DNA from: Gamsiella multidivaricata
Taxonomy: Eukaryota > Mortierellomycota > Mortierellomycetes > Mortierellales > Mortierellaceae
Reading direction: 5' to 3'
NCBI RefSeq assembly: GCF_025024155.1
Contig: NW_026251768.1
Span: forward strand, 1 to 64,000
Length of the DNA: 64,000 nucleotides
The translations under genes and the position numbers were made by a program. Each line of letters opens with the position of its first letter. The first letter of the stretch is position 1. Under the pieces are notes generated by a model. The model saw nothing but the letters and a program-made list of their open reading frames with translations. It ran no database searches and was not told the DNA's origin. Of this stretch, positions 47,268 through 58,917 are shown piece by piece.

Positions 47268-48539
47268 GCTTGTTGAAATAACTCTCTAGGCATTGAACGA
47301 CCATCTCGAGACCCGCACCTATATCGTCGGTCACTCTATCACCAATGCAGACCTCTGGTCCTTTGTCAAACTCCACGAGCAGATTGTATGTCTCATATGT
47401 CACAGGAATCCATAGGATCCGTTCTACGTCAGCCAAAAAAAAAATACCATTAACATCGATTTTTCGTATGCCCTTACGCATAGAGCGGTTTGTCCAGAGA
47501 CGGTCAATTGAAGCGTCCCCACTTGACCAGATGGTTCGATCTGATTCAGGAGCAGACCCAGGACTTGGGTCACTTGGTTCCTGTCGCCATTGATCTCGAG
47601 GCTCCCGAGTTGAAGATTGTGTCCAAGGAAAAAGCCCCCACAGCTCCCGCAGGAAGCACTGCAGACGAGAAGAAGGCCAAGAAGAACCTTAAGAAGGACG
47701 CTAAAGCCGAGGAAAAGAAGGCGAAGAAAGAAGCCAATTCTGCTGCTACTGCTGCAACTCCCACCCCCACCGCCGAAGCAGCTGTCGTTACCCCAGCAGA
47801 GGGCTCTGGAGCAGCTGCAGCTCCTGAGCGCAACAACACCCAGAAGAAGGAAAAGAAGCCCAAGGCCCCCAAAGCTCCAGTAGCGCCTGCAGGGCCCACG
47901 ACCCCTCAGCCTTGGCAGATTGATCTCCGGGTTGGCAAGATCCTGAAGGTTGAAAAGCATCCAGATGCGGATTCATTGTATGTCGAGACCGTTGATGTTG
48001 GCGAAGCTGAGCCCAGGACTGTCGTCAGTGGGTTGGTCAAGCATATCCCGATCGAGGAGATGGAGAACCGTTGGTTGGTCTGTGTCTGCAATCTGAAACC
48101 CGCGGCCATGAGGGGTGTCAAGTCCTTTGCCATGGTTCTCGCTGCTACGGATGATACCGGCAAGTTGGAGTTGGTGGACCCCCCCAAGGGCTCTAAGCCT
48201 GGTGACAAATGCTACTTCGGCAACTGGAAAGGTAAATTACGCTGAATGTAGCTTTTTTTTTTTTTTTTAGTCTTTATTGTCTTCTTCGTCTTTTGAAATG
48301 TGCTCGACCTTGACTAAGACCGTTCTTTTGTCTCCTTGCTCTCTGGACACCAAATAGATGAGAAGCCCGAGGAAGTTATGAATCCAAAGAAGAAGATCTG
48401 GGAGACTATCCAGCCTGGACTTCACACCACACCCGAGTGCCGTGCAGCCTGGAAGTCGGACGAGGGCGAGGTTCATGTCTTGCACACCGAGCACGGCGAC
48501 TGCACCGTTCCTTCTGTTGTTGGCGCCAAGATCAAGTAA
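46675..48539 (+). CDS. ARC1: ARC1/AIMP1-like tRNA-binding synthetase cofactor
   Basis: Five exons, 46675-46773, 47096-47146, 47290-47385, 47484-48231 and 48358-48539, encode 391 residues. The N-terminal ~110 residues look like the GST-like fold of Arc1/AIMP proteins (DITPLAKALNDHLETRTYIV, SITNADLWSFVKLHEQI). A Lys/Ala-rich linker (KKAKKNLKKDAKAEEKKAKK) follows, able to bind tRNA non-specifically. Residues from about 218 form an OB-fold EMAP-II/Trbp111 domain (WQIDLRVGKILKVEKHPDAD, VVSGLVKHIP, CNLKPAAMRGVKSFAMVLAA). In yeast Arc1 delivers tRNA to MetRS and GluRS and keeps them in the cytosol. Intron 1 (322 nt) is the least certain join: an in-frame TAG directly before GTC AAG fixes the acceptor at 47095. 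The first coding exon starts at MSDSVTTAFLNACQG. Confidence 0.9.
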
Positions 48540-48847
48540 AACGCTCGACCACATTTGTACGCGTCCTCAACATCATCCCTATCACCCCAGCAATAAAGTC
48601 CTTTATTTCTTTTCTGTACGCGATACATGGACTTGGTTCTTGTGAAAATCTCAGCACCCTGCGGTTGTTCGCTGCTTTATTGCGGGTAAATATACATGTG
48701 CAAGGGTCGTGGGAGCAGAACTTTGGCGAACGAGGAGAAAAAAAAAAAAAAAAAAAAAAAGAAAAAAGTAAAAAAAAAAGAAGAAAAAGAAAAAGAAAAA
48801 GAAAAAAAGAAAAAAGAAGAAAAAAAAAAGGACGAGGGAAGAGTCGC
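48540..48847. other. Convergent A-rich 3' spacer
   Basis: About 300 bp between the stops of two convergent genes. It includes an AATAAA (48593) for the ARC1-like gene and a long A/AAG-rich tract (48737-48830), which is T-rich on the transcribed strand of the kinase gene. Confidence 0.55.
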
Positions 48848-51800
48848 CTACAACTCCAAGGCGTCCTTCTCATCCGTGGAGCGAGATGTGGGCAGAGTCG
48901 TGCTTCCTTGTAGAGCACCGCCTCTCGGATTCCGAAGGCGTTCGGGCGATGTTGGAGAATTTGGTTCTGAAGCCGTCAGTCCTTCGCCTCCGACCTTGAT
49001 GTTCTTGTTGTAGGCCACAAGTCCGCGCAGCATGTTCCCGAGACCTGTCATGGTTCCAGGTTTGACAATCTTCTTGGGTTCGACTGCATCCTGCTCGCGT
49101 GAAGGTTCCGAGGCTTTTGAAACATTAGCCGGCGTATCCATAAGGAACTCAGGTTTGTCGATCACATTCGGGGTTGGCGGGATCAGGGTCATAATCAAAG
49201 GCGATCGCCTCATGTCCTCGTTCTTGATCGCCAACATCGATGAGACAGAGGGCTGTGCGTCCGTCTGTACGACATTGTCGCCAGTATCTCCAGCCCGCCA
49301 GTTGCTTGTCGAGTCCGCTGTCCGTCCCTGTGCTTGTTTACGTTCTACCGGTGGCGATGCGATGCTATGTCCTACAGGATGTCCCCCTCCTCCTAGACGT
49401 CCCTTCGAGGCGCTCCGATTTTTGGGTGAAAAGCTGAGAGGCGCCCCACCGTCCTGTTTCTGCCACCCAGTAATGTCAGACTCATAGCCACTCGAGGGCC
49501 TCCGCGAGGGGTTGGATGAACTCGAGTTATTTCTTTCATGCCAGTGAGGCGGATGGTACACATTGTCCTTGGGCGCATCTCCTTCTGTCAATGGCATCTT
49601 TTCTGCCATACGATTCTTCTTGAGTAGACTAGAGATGCCTTGATCCACAGCCGGATTTCCTTGAGAGCCCTTCCGCTGGCTGGAATCACCTGCTCCCGCC
49701 TGGGATTTCGCTTTGCCCATAGCTGATGCGGTTGAAGAAGTGGCATTTAAATTCACAGTAGTCGCAGGGGCTGGTTGCCGCCAAGGTTGACTGGCGGCAT
49801 CCATGGCACGCAAGTCCACTAGACTCTTGTTACGCTGACCATCGAGCTTCGAGGCAGTGCTTCCTGAACTCGATTTGCTGTGCATCCGAAGTTGGCTGTT
49901 CTCATATTTCGGCTGGTGCTGAGACTGATGCTGAGACTGATGCTGAGGCTGGTGATCCCTGTTTACGTTCCTTAGGTCAGACCTGTGTGGTTCAATTTCG
50001 CTCCCTGGTGCTCCAGATCCAATTGATGGCAAGTTGTTGTCGAAAACAGTCCCAGATCGGCTCTGATGGCGCAAGCGAGAAGGATTGAATCCAGTTTGAG
50101 TGATTGGCGGCGCTGGAGGGAGACCCGACGTATTAGCATTCGGCGGCATTCGGCGTCCCTGTCCCTGACGGTATCGTGGTCGGAACTTGTTCTCCACTCG
50201 AGGCGGTAAGCCTGCATGACCATCTTCTTTGTCGTCGCGTCCACGCCGCATTCCTGAGCCGATCCTTCCTCCATTGTTGGCTCCACGCGCTGAAGAATCC
50301 TTACGCCCAGGCCAGGTATCATCAATGGATGTCCAGCTCCCTCCACGATGGTGACTCTTTCTCCAATTTGAGCTACGCTCAGCAGTTACATCTGCCTCGA
50401 TCGGGCGCGACGTGCCAGATTCTGCAGATGGGCCTGGCCAGGGCCCAAGTTGAGACCGCTTGGGTATAACATAGACGCCAGATTTGGTCGGAGGGGCCAT
50501 ATGAGGTTCGTTTAGTCCAGGTCCTTTGTAGTCGGATTTTGCAAGCAACTGCGACATACTGGATTTCTTTTTGGGCTGAAGTGATGGTGTCAAGTTCTGA
50601 ATACTGTCAGTGATCGGGTTGCCCGATATAGCCGGATTCTTAAGCGGCGGAAAGACGAAGGGCACAGCTTTAACATCCTGTAGATTGCGGGCCGGCTTGC
50701 GCATTTGCTGTTTCAACAGAACTCTCTCCTTATTGAGAGCAGATCCTGGACCTAAAGCCGCCTCCATATGGCTGGTCGAGGGTAAAGATGATGCGATCGC
50801 ATGACCGCCAGCTACAGCTGCATTTTGATTGTCATCAATAGATGCCCTTGAAACATCCGGTTCAATAAATACCAAAGTATTGATTTGATCGTTCGACTCG
50901 AGCCCTGGTGATCCACGACCCGCGCTGCGCTTTGAGGAATCCTGTGACGAATGCTGGCTAGACAAATCCAGATCGAGTCGAAAATGCGCAGGGAGCTGCC
51001 TCTTTTCCGAGTTGAACATCAGATGTGTCATGCTTGGCGTCGAGGGCGTTTGTCGTCCCGAAGAGGCTGCGCTCGGCTCCGGTAGTGGATCAATAAAGTC
51101 GTCTGGAAGAGCCACAGCAAGTCCGCTAGAGTCATCCCCATAGTCGATTTCTGGGGTGTTGATTTGGCCCTCGTCATCGGATTCTTCAAAAAGGATTGGC
51201 GCTGAAAAGTCCATTTCGGCGTCCTCAGTTCCTTCCATATCAATCGCGTCCGACCAAGACTCTTGTCGAAGTCGCGCCGGCTGATAAAATGCTGAGGGAT
51301 CAAACTTGGGCATCGACGACGAAGTGAATGAGCTGTGAATCCTTCCATCGACAGGAACGTGATACGATGCATAGGCGCGTCCAGGATCCAGGTGAAGGTG
51401 CTGTTTGTCCTTGAGCGATGATGACTGGATCACAATTGGCACAACCTGATTGTCATCGTCGTCGCTGTCGTCCAATATCTCGTCGCCCTCCACTTCCTGG
51501 CCAAGAGAGTCGTTTTCGTACAAGTCCAGATACTCTCGGTACTCTTCCCGGTCGTCATACTCTTCCTCTTCCTCGACATCCGACTCAATCTGGCCCAGCA
51601 TCCTGGGAACAAAATCGACCATCCATGATTTCCACTCGCTGATTCCTGGTCGGGAGCGCTGTCTTTTAAACCTGTGTGCTCCGACGAATGCAAACACTCG
51701 CAGAGCGAGCCATCGTGCCACCGGCCCAGGCATATCCTCGAACCGTCGCTGCAAAAAGTCGACTCGGCTCCTCAAGAATTCTGAAAACGCAACGGACTCT

Positions 51801-52906
51801 TGGGGACATGGGTCAGACCAAGGACATCGGTGATACAGAAGGTTGATGAGGATAATTCCAAGCGACCAAAGATCTGCCATCTGAACATCGTACATCGTAT
51901 CCACGCCATTACGGCACTCTAGGTAGTTTGATTTAGGGAAGGGGTGAATATCGTGAATGTGATGAGTCACTAGAGCAAATGAAGGAAGCCCAGTGATATA
52001 TACCTCATCAAACGCCACCTTGAATACTATCGACTTACCGAAGCTCATGTACGGTTTGCTACCGCACTCAAATTCATCGCTCTCCTTGTCGGTTGTTGCC
52101 AGACCAAAGTCCGTAAGCTTGACCGTGTATTGACCATCTGCAAACTCTATCAGAAAGTTCTCCGGCTTAAGGTCTCGATGAGCGACGCCGCACAAGTGAA
52201 CCTGACCGACGCCCTCCAAGACTTGATCAAAGATGGTTTTAATGACAACGAAGCGTGACTTGAAAGAGTAAGGCTCGCCAGAGACTGGGTCCGTCCTATC
52301 TGAGCGCATGCTGATCCATTGATACATGTCCATTCCTGAAGAGTATTCGAGCAGTAGGAAGAGATGATCGGTGGTTTCAAACATGTTAAACAGATGAATG
52401 ATGTTCCGATGCTTTGGCAAGGACGTATGGATGACAACCTATGTATATCATGGCAGGATTTGGTTAGGAGAAAAGGAGGCGAAACAAAACCGGTCAGATA
52501 TGGATGACTCTTAGTTTATCTTCATTGTTCATAGTAAAGTCTAGCGATTATACAATGCGGATCGATAACTTGCCTCGTTTCGTTGAATGGCGACCTCTTC
52601 CTCTGTTAGTTTGTTCTTGCCCAGACACTTGAGCGCGTACAGGGTACCGGAGGCCACCTCCTTGGCAAGATAGACGACTGCATATGAGCCAGCACCGAGG
52701 GCGGAGATAAGGGTCAGACTAAGTCCGGTCTGAGGATCAGCGACGATGGTCTTGATAGGGAAGGGCAAGGGCACGTCCTCGGACTCGCCAAAGTAGTCGT
52801 CTGGCACATCTTCGCACTCCTGTAGGGCCGACGGGTGGAGCTGACTGGGCGTCGGTGGCAGTGACTTTGAGAGGTTGCTCTGCTGTTGTGGTTGGTGGCT
52901 GTACAT
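48848..52906 (-). CDS. KSP1: KSP1/Ran1-type Ser/Thr protein kinase
   Basis: Three exons, 52906-52574, 52438-52039 and 51918-48848, code about 1267 residues. The kinase domain covers roughly residues 60-400: glycine loop GAGSYAVVYLAKE, Lys in LYALKCLGK, catalytic loop HRDLKPENFLIE, DFGLATTDKE, and GSKPYMSFECRNG restored across intron 2. That last motif with DFGLAT is characteristic of the Ran1/Pat1-Ksp1-Vhs1-Sks1 group. The 860-residue tail is acidic (residues ~330-360) and then Ser/Gln/Arg-rich and disordered. Yeast Ksp1 works downstream of TORC1/PKA and restrains autophagy; S. pombe Ran1 blocks meiosis. The length is closer to Ksp1. Intron 1 begins with a GC donor (GAG|GCAAGT). An upstream in-frame stop fixes the ATG at 52906. 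Confidence 0.92.
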
Positions 52907-53562
52907 GTCAAAGAGAGCGTCCAGGCACTGCTGGTGGTGCTGGTATCAGTGCTAGGTATCGAGTGGGAGGTTGGCTAGCCGCTGGGATGACGGTTATCTG
53001 AGTGTAGGGACAGAGCAGAGCAGGAGTAAACGAAGAACGATGGCGGCACGCGTGCATCAAGAACCAAAAAACGAAAAATCGAATGGGGCGGTGTATGTCC
53101 GTGATTGTTGTGTACGTGTGTATGTGTGTATGTGTGCGTGTGCGTGTAGTCGCGTGGTCGTGTGGTCGTGTGGTCGTGCGGGTGCTGCTGATCTTTATGG
53201 TGCTCGCGGAATCCAGAACCCGAAGGTGGTCATAACATGGAGACGACGTGGAAGGTCATGACATGCAATAGCTTCTAAACAAGGCTATTATAGAACGAGG
53301 CCCTTGTGTGGTCTCACTTGTCACGTCAATTTGGTTTGTACGACCTGCTTTCAAGTGGATCAGATATTTTATTTCGCGTTAGATAAAAATACAAGGTGAG
53401 GATGAAGATGAAGATGATGAAGATAGTGATAGGGATGAGGATGAGGATGGAGATGAGGATGAGGATGGGGATGAGGATGAGGATGAGGATGATGACAATG
53501 GTAATGATAATGATAATACTAATGATGAAGGTGATAATGGTTATGATAATGACAGCGACGAC
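52907..53562. other. Spacer with GATGAG-type repeat
   Basis: Promoter of the kinase gene plus the 3' flank of RPO41. Positions 53394-53560 form an imperfect GATGAG/GATGAT hexamer array that ends just before the RPO41 stop. A CTGGTG-rich stretch at 52928 lies in the kinase leader. No gene was found. Confidence 0.5.
53394..53560 (+). repeat. Imperfect GATGAG/GATAAT microsatellite
   Basis: An array of trinucleotide-related units. One plus-strand frame would code a purely acidic peptide (EDEDEDDEDSD and so on), but it lacks an ATG after the upstream stop and is best read as a simple repeat next to the RPO41 3' end. Confidence 0.8.
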
Positions 53563-56500
53563 TTATGAGAAGAAGTAGTCGGACTCGGCCACATTGCGCA
53601 CATCAAACTCGCCACGGTCTGGCAGTGGTGGGAACGAGATCGGGTCCCAGGAGTGGAACAGCTTGTTGGCCACCTTCTTTTTCGTCCGCTTGCGGAGTGC
53701 TTTACCCATCGCCTTTGCCTCTGCCTCCAACTCCGCCTCGTCCTCCTCAATAATCACACTCGACAAATCATGCTCATCATCTTCGTCGTCCCCAAAATGG
53801 AACATGTTCTCGTCCTTGGCCTTCGTTGGTGACAATGACGATGATGATGCCGTCTCGCTCGTCATCAACTCATCCTCTGGAATCTCTAGATCAGGCACAA
53901 ACTCGCTCTTGCTTGATCCTGAGCTGCTCTCGATCCTGGCACTCTTGCGACGGACACGCTCGTCGTCCCATGCAATCATACCCTCGCCCACGGGCTCCCC
54001 AGGATTGGCGATCACCAGTGAAACAGGGTACAGAAAGTCTCTGTAACGCTCCATGAACTCGGCCTCCAGATTCTTCATAATATTGTTGCTATGCAGAAGG
54101 ATGAACTGCTTTCTCAACACCTCGTTCATTACCTCGACATCGCAGGCGTGTGTCCAGTACGAGTCGTGGACCGATGCGAACGTCAGACCTGCCTCAACAC
54201 ATCCTGCAGCGGACATCAACATATGAGTAGCATCCAGCGAATGAATAAAATTTGGCGGGAAGGCCGTTCTCTGCTTCTGTACGTTGACTGGGCTAGCTTG
54301 GCTTGGATCTTTGATCGTCAGCGACTGAAGGTTGGTGCGAACCTATACAGCAATATAATAAAAATAATGATATTAAAGCTTAGCATTCCCTACATGGTCT
54401 CCAATACATAACATCGAGAGCAATGAAACAATGCAACGCCAGTTTTACCTGTTTGTGTTCCATCTTGCGATAGGGCTGGACGATAGGGAGATTGAGTGGT
54501 GTAGTCCAGATGACGCTGGTCATTTGCTGATCTGCAATTGCCTGTCTGGATGTCTTCTTCTTGCGTCCTTTGCCCGTGAGGCTTTCCTGGATCTCATCCG
54601 TTTCGGGATTGACCACGCTCTTTGGAACACTCTTGGCGATGCGACGGGCACTCTCTGCCAGCCAGTCCTGAATCGCACGCGCACCCGTGAACATCTCTCC
54701 GATTGATGCAAACACCTGCTGGGTCAAATACGTGCTGAGTGCGTGAACCTGGTCCTCTGGAATACCCTCAGTCTCCTTCAGCCTGTTCTCGATCTGGGCG
54801 CGCGCACCAACAAATGTCACTCCATACACGTTCGTCATAACTGTCTGTTTCACAATCTTTCGTGAAATCCTGCCGCTCAAGATCTTGGCATATTCGACGC
54901 CCTCGGCCGCCTGCTTCTCGAGAAGACGCTCCACAGACGCTGCCACACCAGAGTACACATCTTGGGGACGGTCAGAGGGCACCAAATTGACCTGCTGTGC
55001 ACCTGCCATGTCTCCTCCCAGCGCAGCATAATGCTGCAAACCGTTACAAGTACCGTCCTGATGCACTGGGATCCTGCTCATATACGTCTCGGGATCTCCG
55101 CTGCGCACGGCTTCGGTGATCTCAATACAGGTGGCAAGACACTGCCAAGGATCCTCTGCTTTGAGCCACCAGCGATGGCCCTCCATAGGTTTGTCGGCAC
55201 TGTCGAAAATGTTCTCCAAATTGTCCATCGTGAACTGAGCTCGAGCCGAAAGCGAGTGTTTGTCGAAACCTGCCAAGTTGGCCAAGTGAATCTTTAGCCA
55301 CGTGAAGCCCTTTGGACCCAAAGGCTTGGCCGTACCAAACATAAGCAGACCACGACAAAGATCGTTTCCAAGATGGTTGAACAATGGAGGAATGGGATAT
55401 GCACGCCCACGGAAGTCCAGGTTGTGGGGGAAGTACATAGGCTCGTCAGCAAACTAATGAGATCGCAAAACAATAAGCCAAGAAAGTGTTGTTAGGAAAG
55501 TGAATAAAATCCGGCATACATCAAAATGGGTTGAAAACTAACAGAGTACTTACAGCTCTAGCAATTTCAACTTTATAATTAACATCGCAACGCAAACTGT
55601 GGTGGTTCTTGGCCTCCAATTTCATCTTGCGATTTTCTGCGAGCCACTTGGCCTTGGCCTTGGTGCTTGTCTCAAAATCGTCTGGTTTGGGCAAATCCTC
55701 GATCTCGCCTGCAGCGGCAGGAATCTTGGCAAATTCCTTGCCACTGTTCCATGCCTCCAGCACTGTCGACAGTACCCTCTTGTTGACCGCCCATTGCGTC
55801 TTGCCCAAGACATCAAGGCCATTGTAGATGCGGTATAAAAGGCCTTCCTCGTGTGCCTTCCGAAGATATTCGTACTGCTGAGGGCAATGGCGAATGCGCA
55901 TGATCATCGATTCCGTACTCAAGTAACCGCCACTGTTGTATGAGAGCCAGGGACGAGGATGAACCAACATGGGAAGCAAACTTGGATGGATCAGGTTACC
56001 AACGGGCTCCTTCGAGAGGATTTCCGTGATATGGTTATGGACCCTGATGACTCCAATGCGCTGTCCTTTGTTGTACTGATATGAGTGATAGAATGCCGGA
56101 ATCTCCTCCACAATCTTCTGGTTCGTCTCTGGGTTGAAACTGGGGGTTTGAACCTTGGCGCAGTCCATTAAGAGTGTCGTAAGAACAGAGCCCACCTTGG
56201 CTCGTGTACTCTCTGGCCACACTGGCGTCCAGTCTGTTGGATGCATAGCCTCCGATCTCTTGGTCTCGACCTTTCGGACAGCCATGTTGAAAAGTCGCCC
56301 GTTTCCATAAAGTTGGTGGACACTGAATCGTTGATCAAACTAGGGCAAAAAAGAAGAAAATAAAAACAAAATAGCAAATTGGTCAGGTCACCGAGCGTGT
56401 TGTAAGGATCTGTTAAATTGCACCAGACGTGGTGCAGACAGCGAAAAGATAGTTCCTTTACCAGAGCCTTATTGGATTTTTTCGTCATCTGTTCGGCGTT

Positions 56501-57899
56501 GTACTCTGACTCGACCGCCTTTCCGATACTGATCAAGGCGCGGGCAGACTTCATGCCCTCCATGATGCCTCCAGAATTGTTCAGGCGTAGTAGCTCGAGA
56601 ATCGTGATAATGGATAGTTTGTCGGGCGAGAGTAACTTCAAGAAGGGGCCGTAAAGCATGCGGTCCTTATCCAGCGCAGCATCGTCCGAGATGGATCGGC
56701 GCTCTAGAACAGCATCGATGCGCTTGATTTCAGCCTTGATGCCCTCCTTAAGTGATTGATGCCATTGCCAAAGATAACTACTAAGAGGTCTGACGTTGAG
56801 CTGTTCTGGTATACTCTCCTTGTCGTGCTCCATCCTGTCGATGGCAGCCTGGTACGAACGTTCCTCTAGCTTCATCTGTCGATCAAATCGGTTGAGCTCC
56901 TTGAGCGAGAGAGCATCTAGGGTGTTGCGCATGAGTTTAACGCCAATAACGGTCTCGTTCTTGGAATTCTTCACAGGATTAACTTCGGCGTACTCGGAGG
57001 CTACTTCTGTGACTACTGGGGTCTCAGGCATCAATGGTGCTATGCGGGCGGAGACGGGTTTAAGCATCTTGGCAACACTATCAATCCTTTCCACATCCTC
57101 TGCTTGCAAGTTCGGGCACTGCCTTAGGTCGTTAATTGTGAAGCCGGCTTTTTGCATTTCCATTAGCATAACCTTGGCAGTGTGCATGCTGTCCATGCTA
57201 TTGGTCGATGCGAAGACATTAAACATGAGGTGCGATCAGTATGCTTCATGAGAAAAAAATTGGTGTTCCGTTGCGTGTCTTGATGGCAGCCGCTCCTTAC
57301 TTGATAAATCCTCTGATAAGGATGGCAAAACTTGTCAGATCGGGCTTGACCCTGTATTTTGAAAGTGACTCGAACCATTTGAGGGCCTCCTTGGTTCTCG
57401 GGCTCGGGCTGGCGTTCATATAGCTCTCGATGAAGCTGTTATGCATCCTGATGTCGCCGAGGACCAGCATATCGTCGGGGTTGTTCTTGTGGAGTGTGAG
57501 GAAGATACGGCGAGCTCGTTCCATGTCCCCAGTGTTCAAACAAGCGTACATGACGGCCATCTGTTCCGGCAGCTGGTGGTCTGCGAACTTGCCGGATTCT
57601 CTGGGTTCATTGGCTTTTACTTCTGGCAGGCGGACAATACGGATGGGATCCAGTTTTCCGGAAATAGATGTGTATGAATGGAGGGCATGGTCGGCTTCTG
57701 CTCGGGCGGCGACGCTGGGGACGGGATGGACATGGGGCAGGGGTTGGGTGCTTTCCTGGACAGCAGCAGTGGAATGGAATCGGAATCGAGGACGATGTTT
57801 CAGCGAAATAGGCAAGGCTGGCTGGTTCCGTGAAGAACTCAAGCGAGCGCACGCCAGGGTGGCCCTGTTACTCCTGAGAGTCGAAGCAACAGACAGCAT
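53563..57899 (-). CDS. RPO41: Mitochondrial DNA-directed RNA polymerase
   Basis: Five exons, 57899-57301, 57197-56462, 56339-55554, 55453-54449 and 54342-53563, give about 1301 residues. The N-terminus is a mitochondrial presequence rich in Arg/Ser without acids (MLSVASTLRSNRATLACARL ... RFHS). A pentatricopeptide-like region follows (MHNSFIESYMNASPSPRTK, FAILIRGFI, TAKVMLMEMQKAGF). The catalytic core is T7-like: YFPHNLDFRGRAYPIPP, motif A VHQDGTCNGLQHYAALGGD (near 838), motif B RKIVKQTVMTNVYGVTF (near 900), motif C FASVHDSYWTHA (near 1100). The chain ends YFFS, like the aromatic C-terminus of this family that reaches the active site. It transcribes mtDNA with a Mtf1-type factor. An acidic insert of roughly 110 residues precedes the tail. 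The start is 1018 bp from the divergent PTC1-like gene. Confidence 0.97.
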
Positions 57900-58917
57900 T
57901 TTTGTGGGAAAAGAGACCTTCTGTGGTTCGGATCAGGCACGGCACGATATGATCAATATACGACTATATGAACAGTCTGAAGCGAGTTGCAGCAACCGAA
58001 AAGAAAAGAAAAAAAAGAAAGAAAAGAAAAAAGATTAGGGCCGGGCCTGTGTGGGTTGATTCGAGGACAAACACAGGGTGGAATGAATGTGCACACCTAC
58101 CTCCTTGAAGCTGTTACACCCAGAGTAGAATCAAGAAAGGATGGGTTCCCCCCAGAGTGCGAGTGGACAAGGACACGGGTGGAGTGGAAGGAAAGGAAAG
58201 ACGCAGGACAAGAAGGAGATATGGCTGCACCGCAGAGGAGAGACGTTGTAGCGGCGGACAAAGAGAGTGTGTGTCCGTGTAGGAGGATGGGACGAGGAGG
58301 AGGAGTAAAGGGGAGAAAAAGAAAAAGAAAAGTAAACAACAGCGAAAGTCCTCCTTCCGCCCACACACGAGCACATTGCAGATTAGGCCCTCCCAGGCTG
58401 GAACAAGGAAAAACATTGACTGCTAACTGGATGCTCGATTGTGACTTCAGAATGGAATATTCCTTTTTTGGCATAATGTGTACGTGAAGAGGGCCGCATC
58501 CGTTTCGCTTCCCTCAAAGACGGAAAAAAAGTCCGCATGCGAATGAGCAACGAACGAGCGCAGGAGCGCAGGAGCGCAGGAGGGCTCATGGAGGGATGCA
58601 GCAGACAGACTGCATGGTGCGCAGCATGGTGCGGCTGAGAGATGAGCACACGCGTGTGAAATGAGACATTTTCTCGCGTTCGCATGTAGCATGTATTTTT
58701 TTTTTTGTTGTTGTATTATTAGCGCAGGCAGGCTAGTCTATCATGCGTTTCGTAGCTTTCTTGAACCTGACCCCTTACTCCACTACTTCTCTTTCTATCG
58801 CCTCTCATCCTTTCATCCTTTCATCTTTTCATCTTTCATCTTTCATCTTCCCCACCTCTTTTTTCATTTTTATATTTATTTTTAACGTAGCATTCAATAA
58901 TAGGAGCAGCAAAGAGT
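57900..58917. promoter_or_regulatory. Divergent promoter region, RPO41 and PTC1-like genes
   Basis: A 1018-bp region between two start codons. It carries A/AAG-rich sequence near the RPO41 start (58003-58035), a T run and a TTTCATC repeat (about 58800-58850) near the PTC1-like start, and a short GCAGGAGC-type repeat near 58560-58582. No gene was recognised. Bidirectional control is inferred from layout. Confidence 0.5.

Noticed and set aside
53396..53568. Acidic plus-strand frame (Glu/Asp repeats)
   Set aside because: No ATG after the upstream stop; explained by a GATGAG microsatellite.
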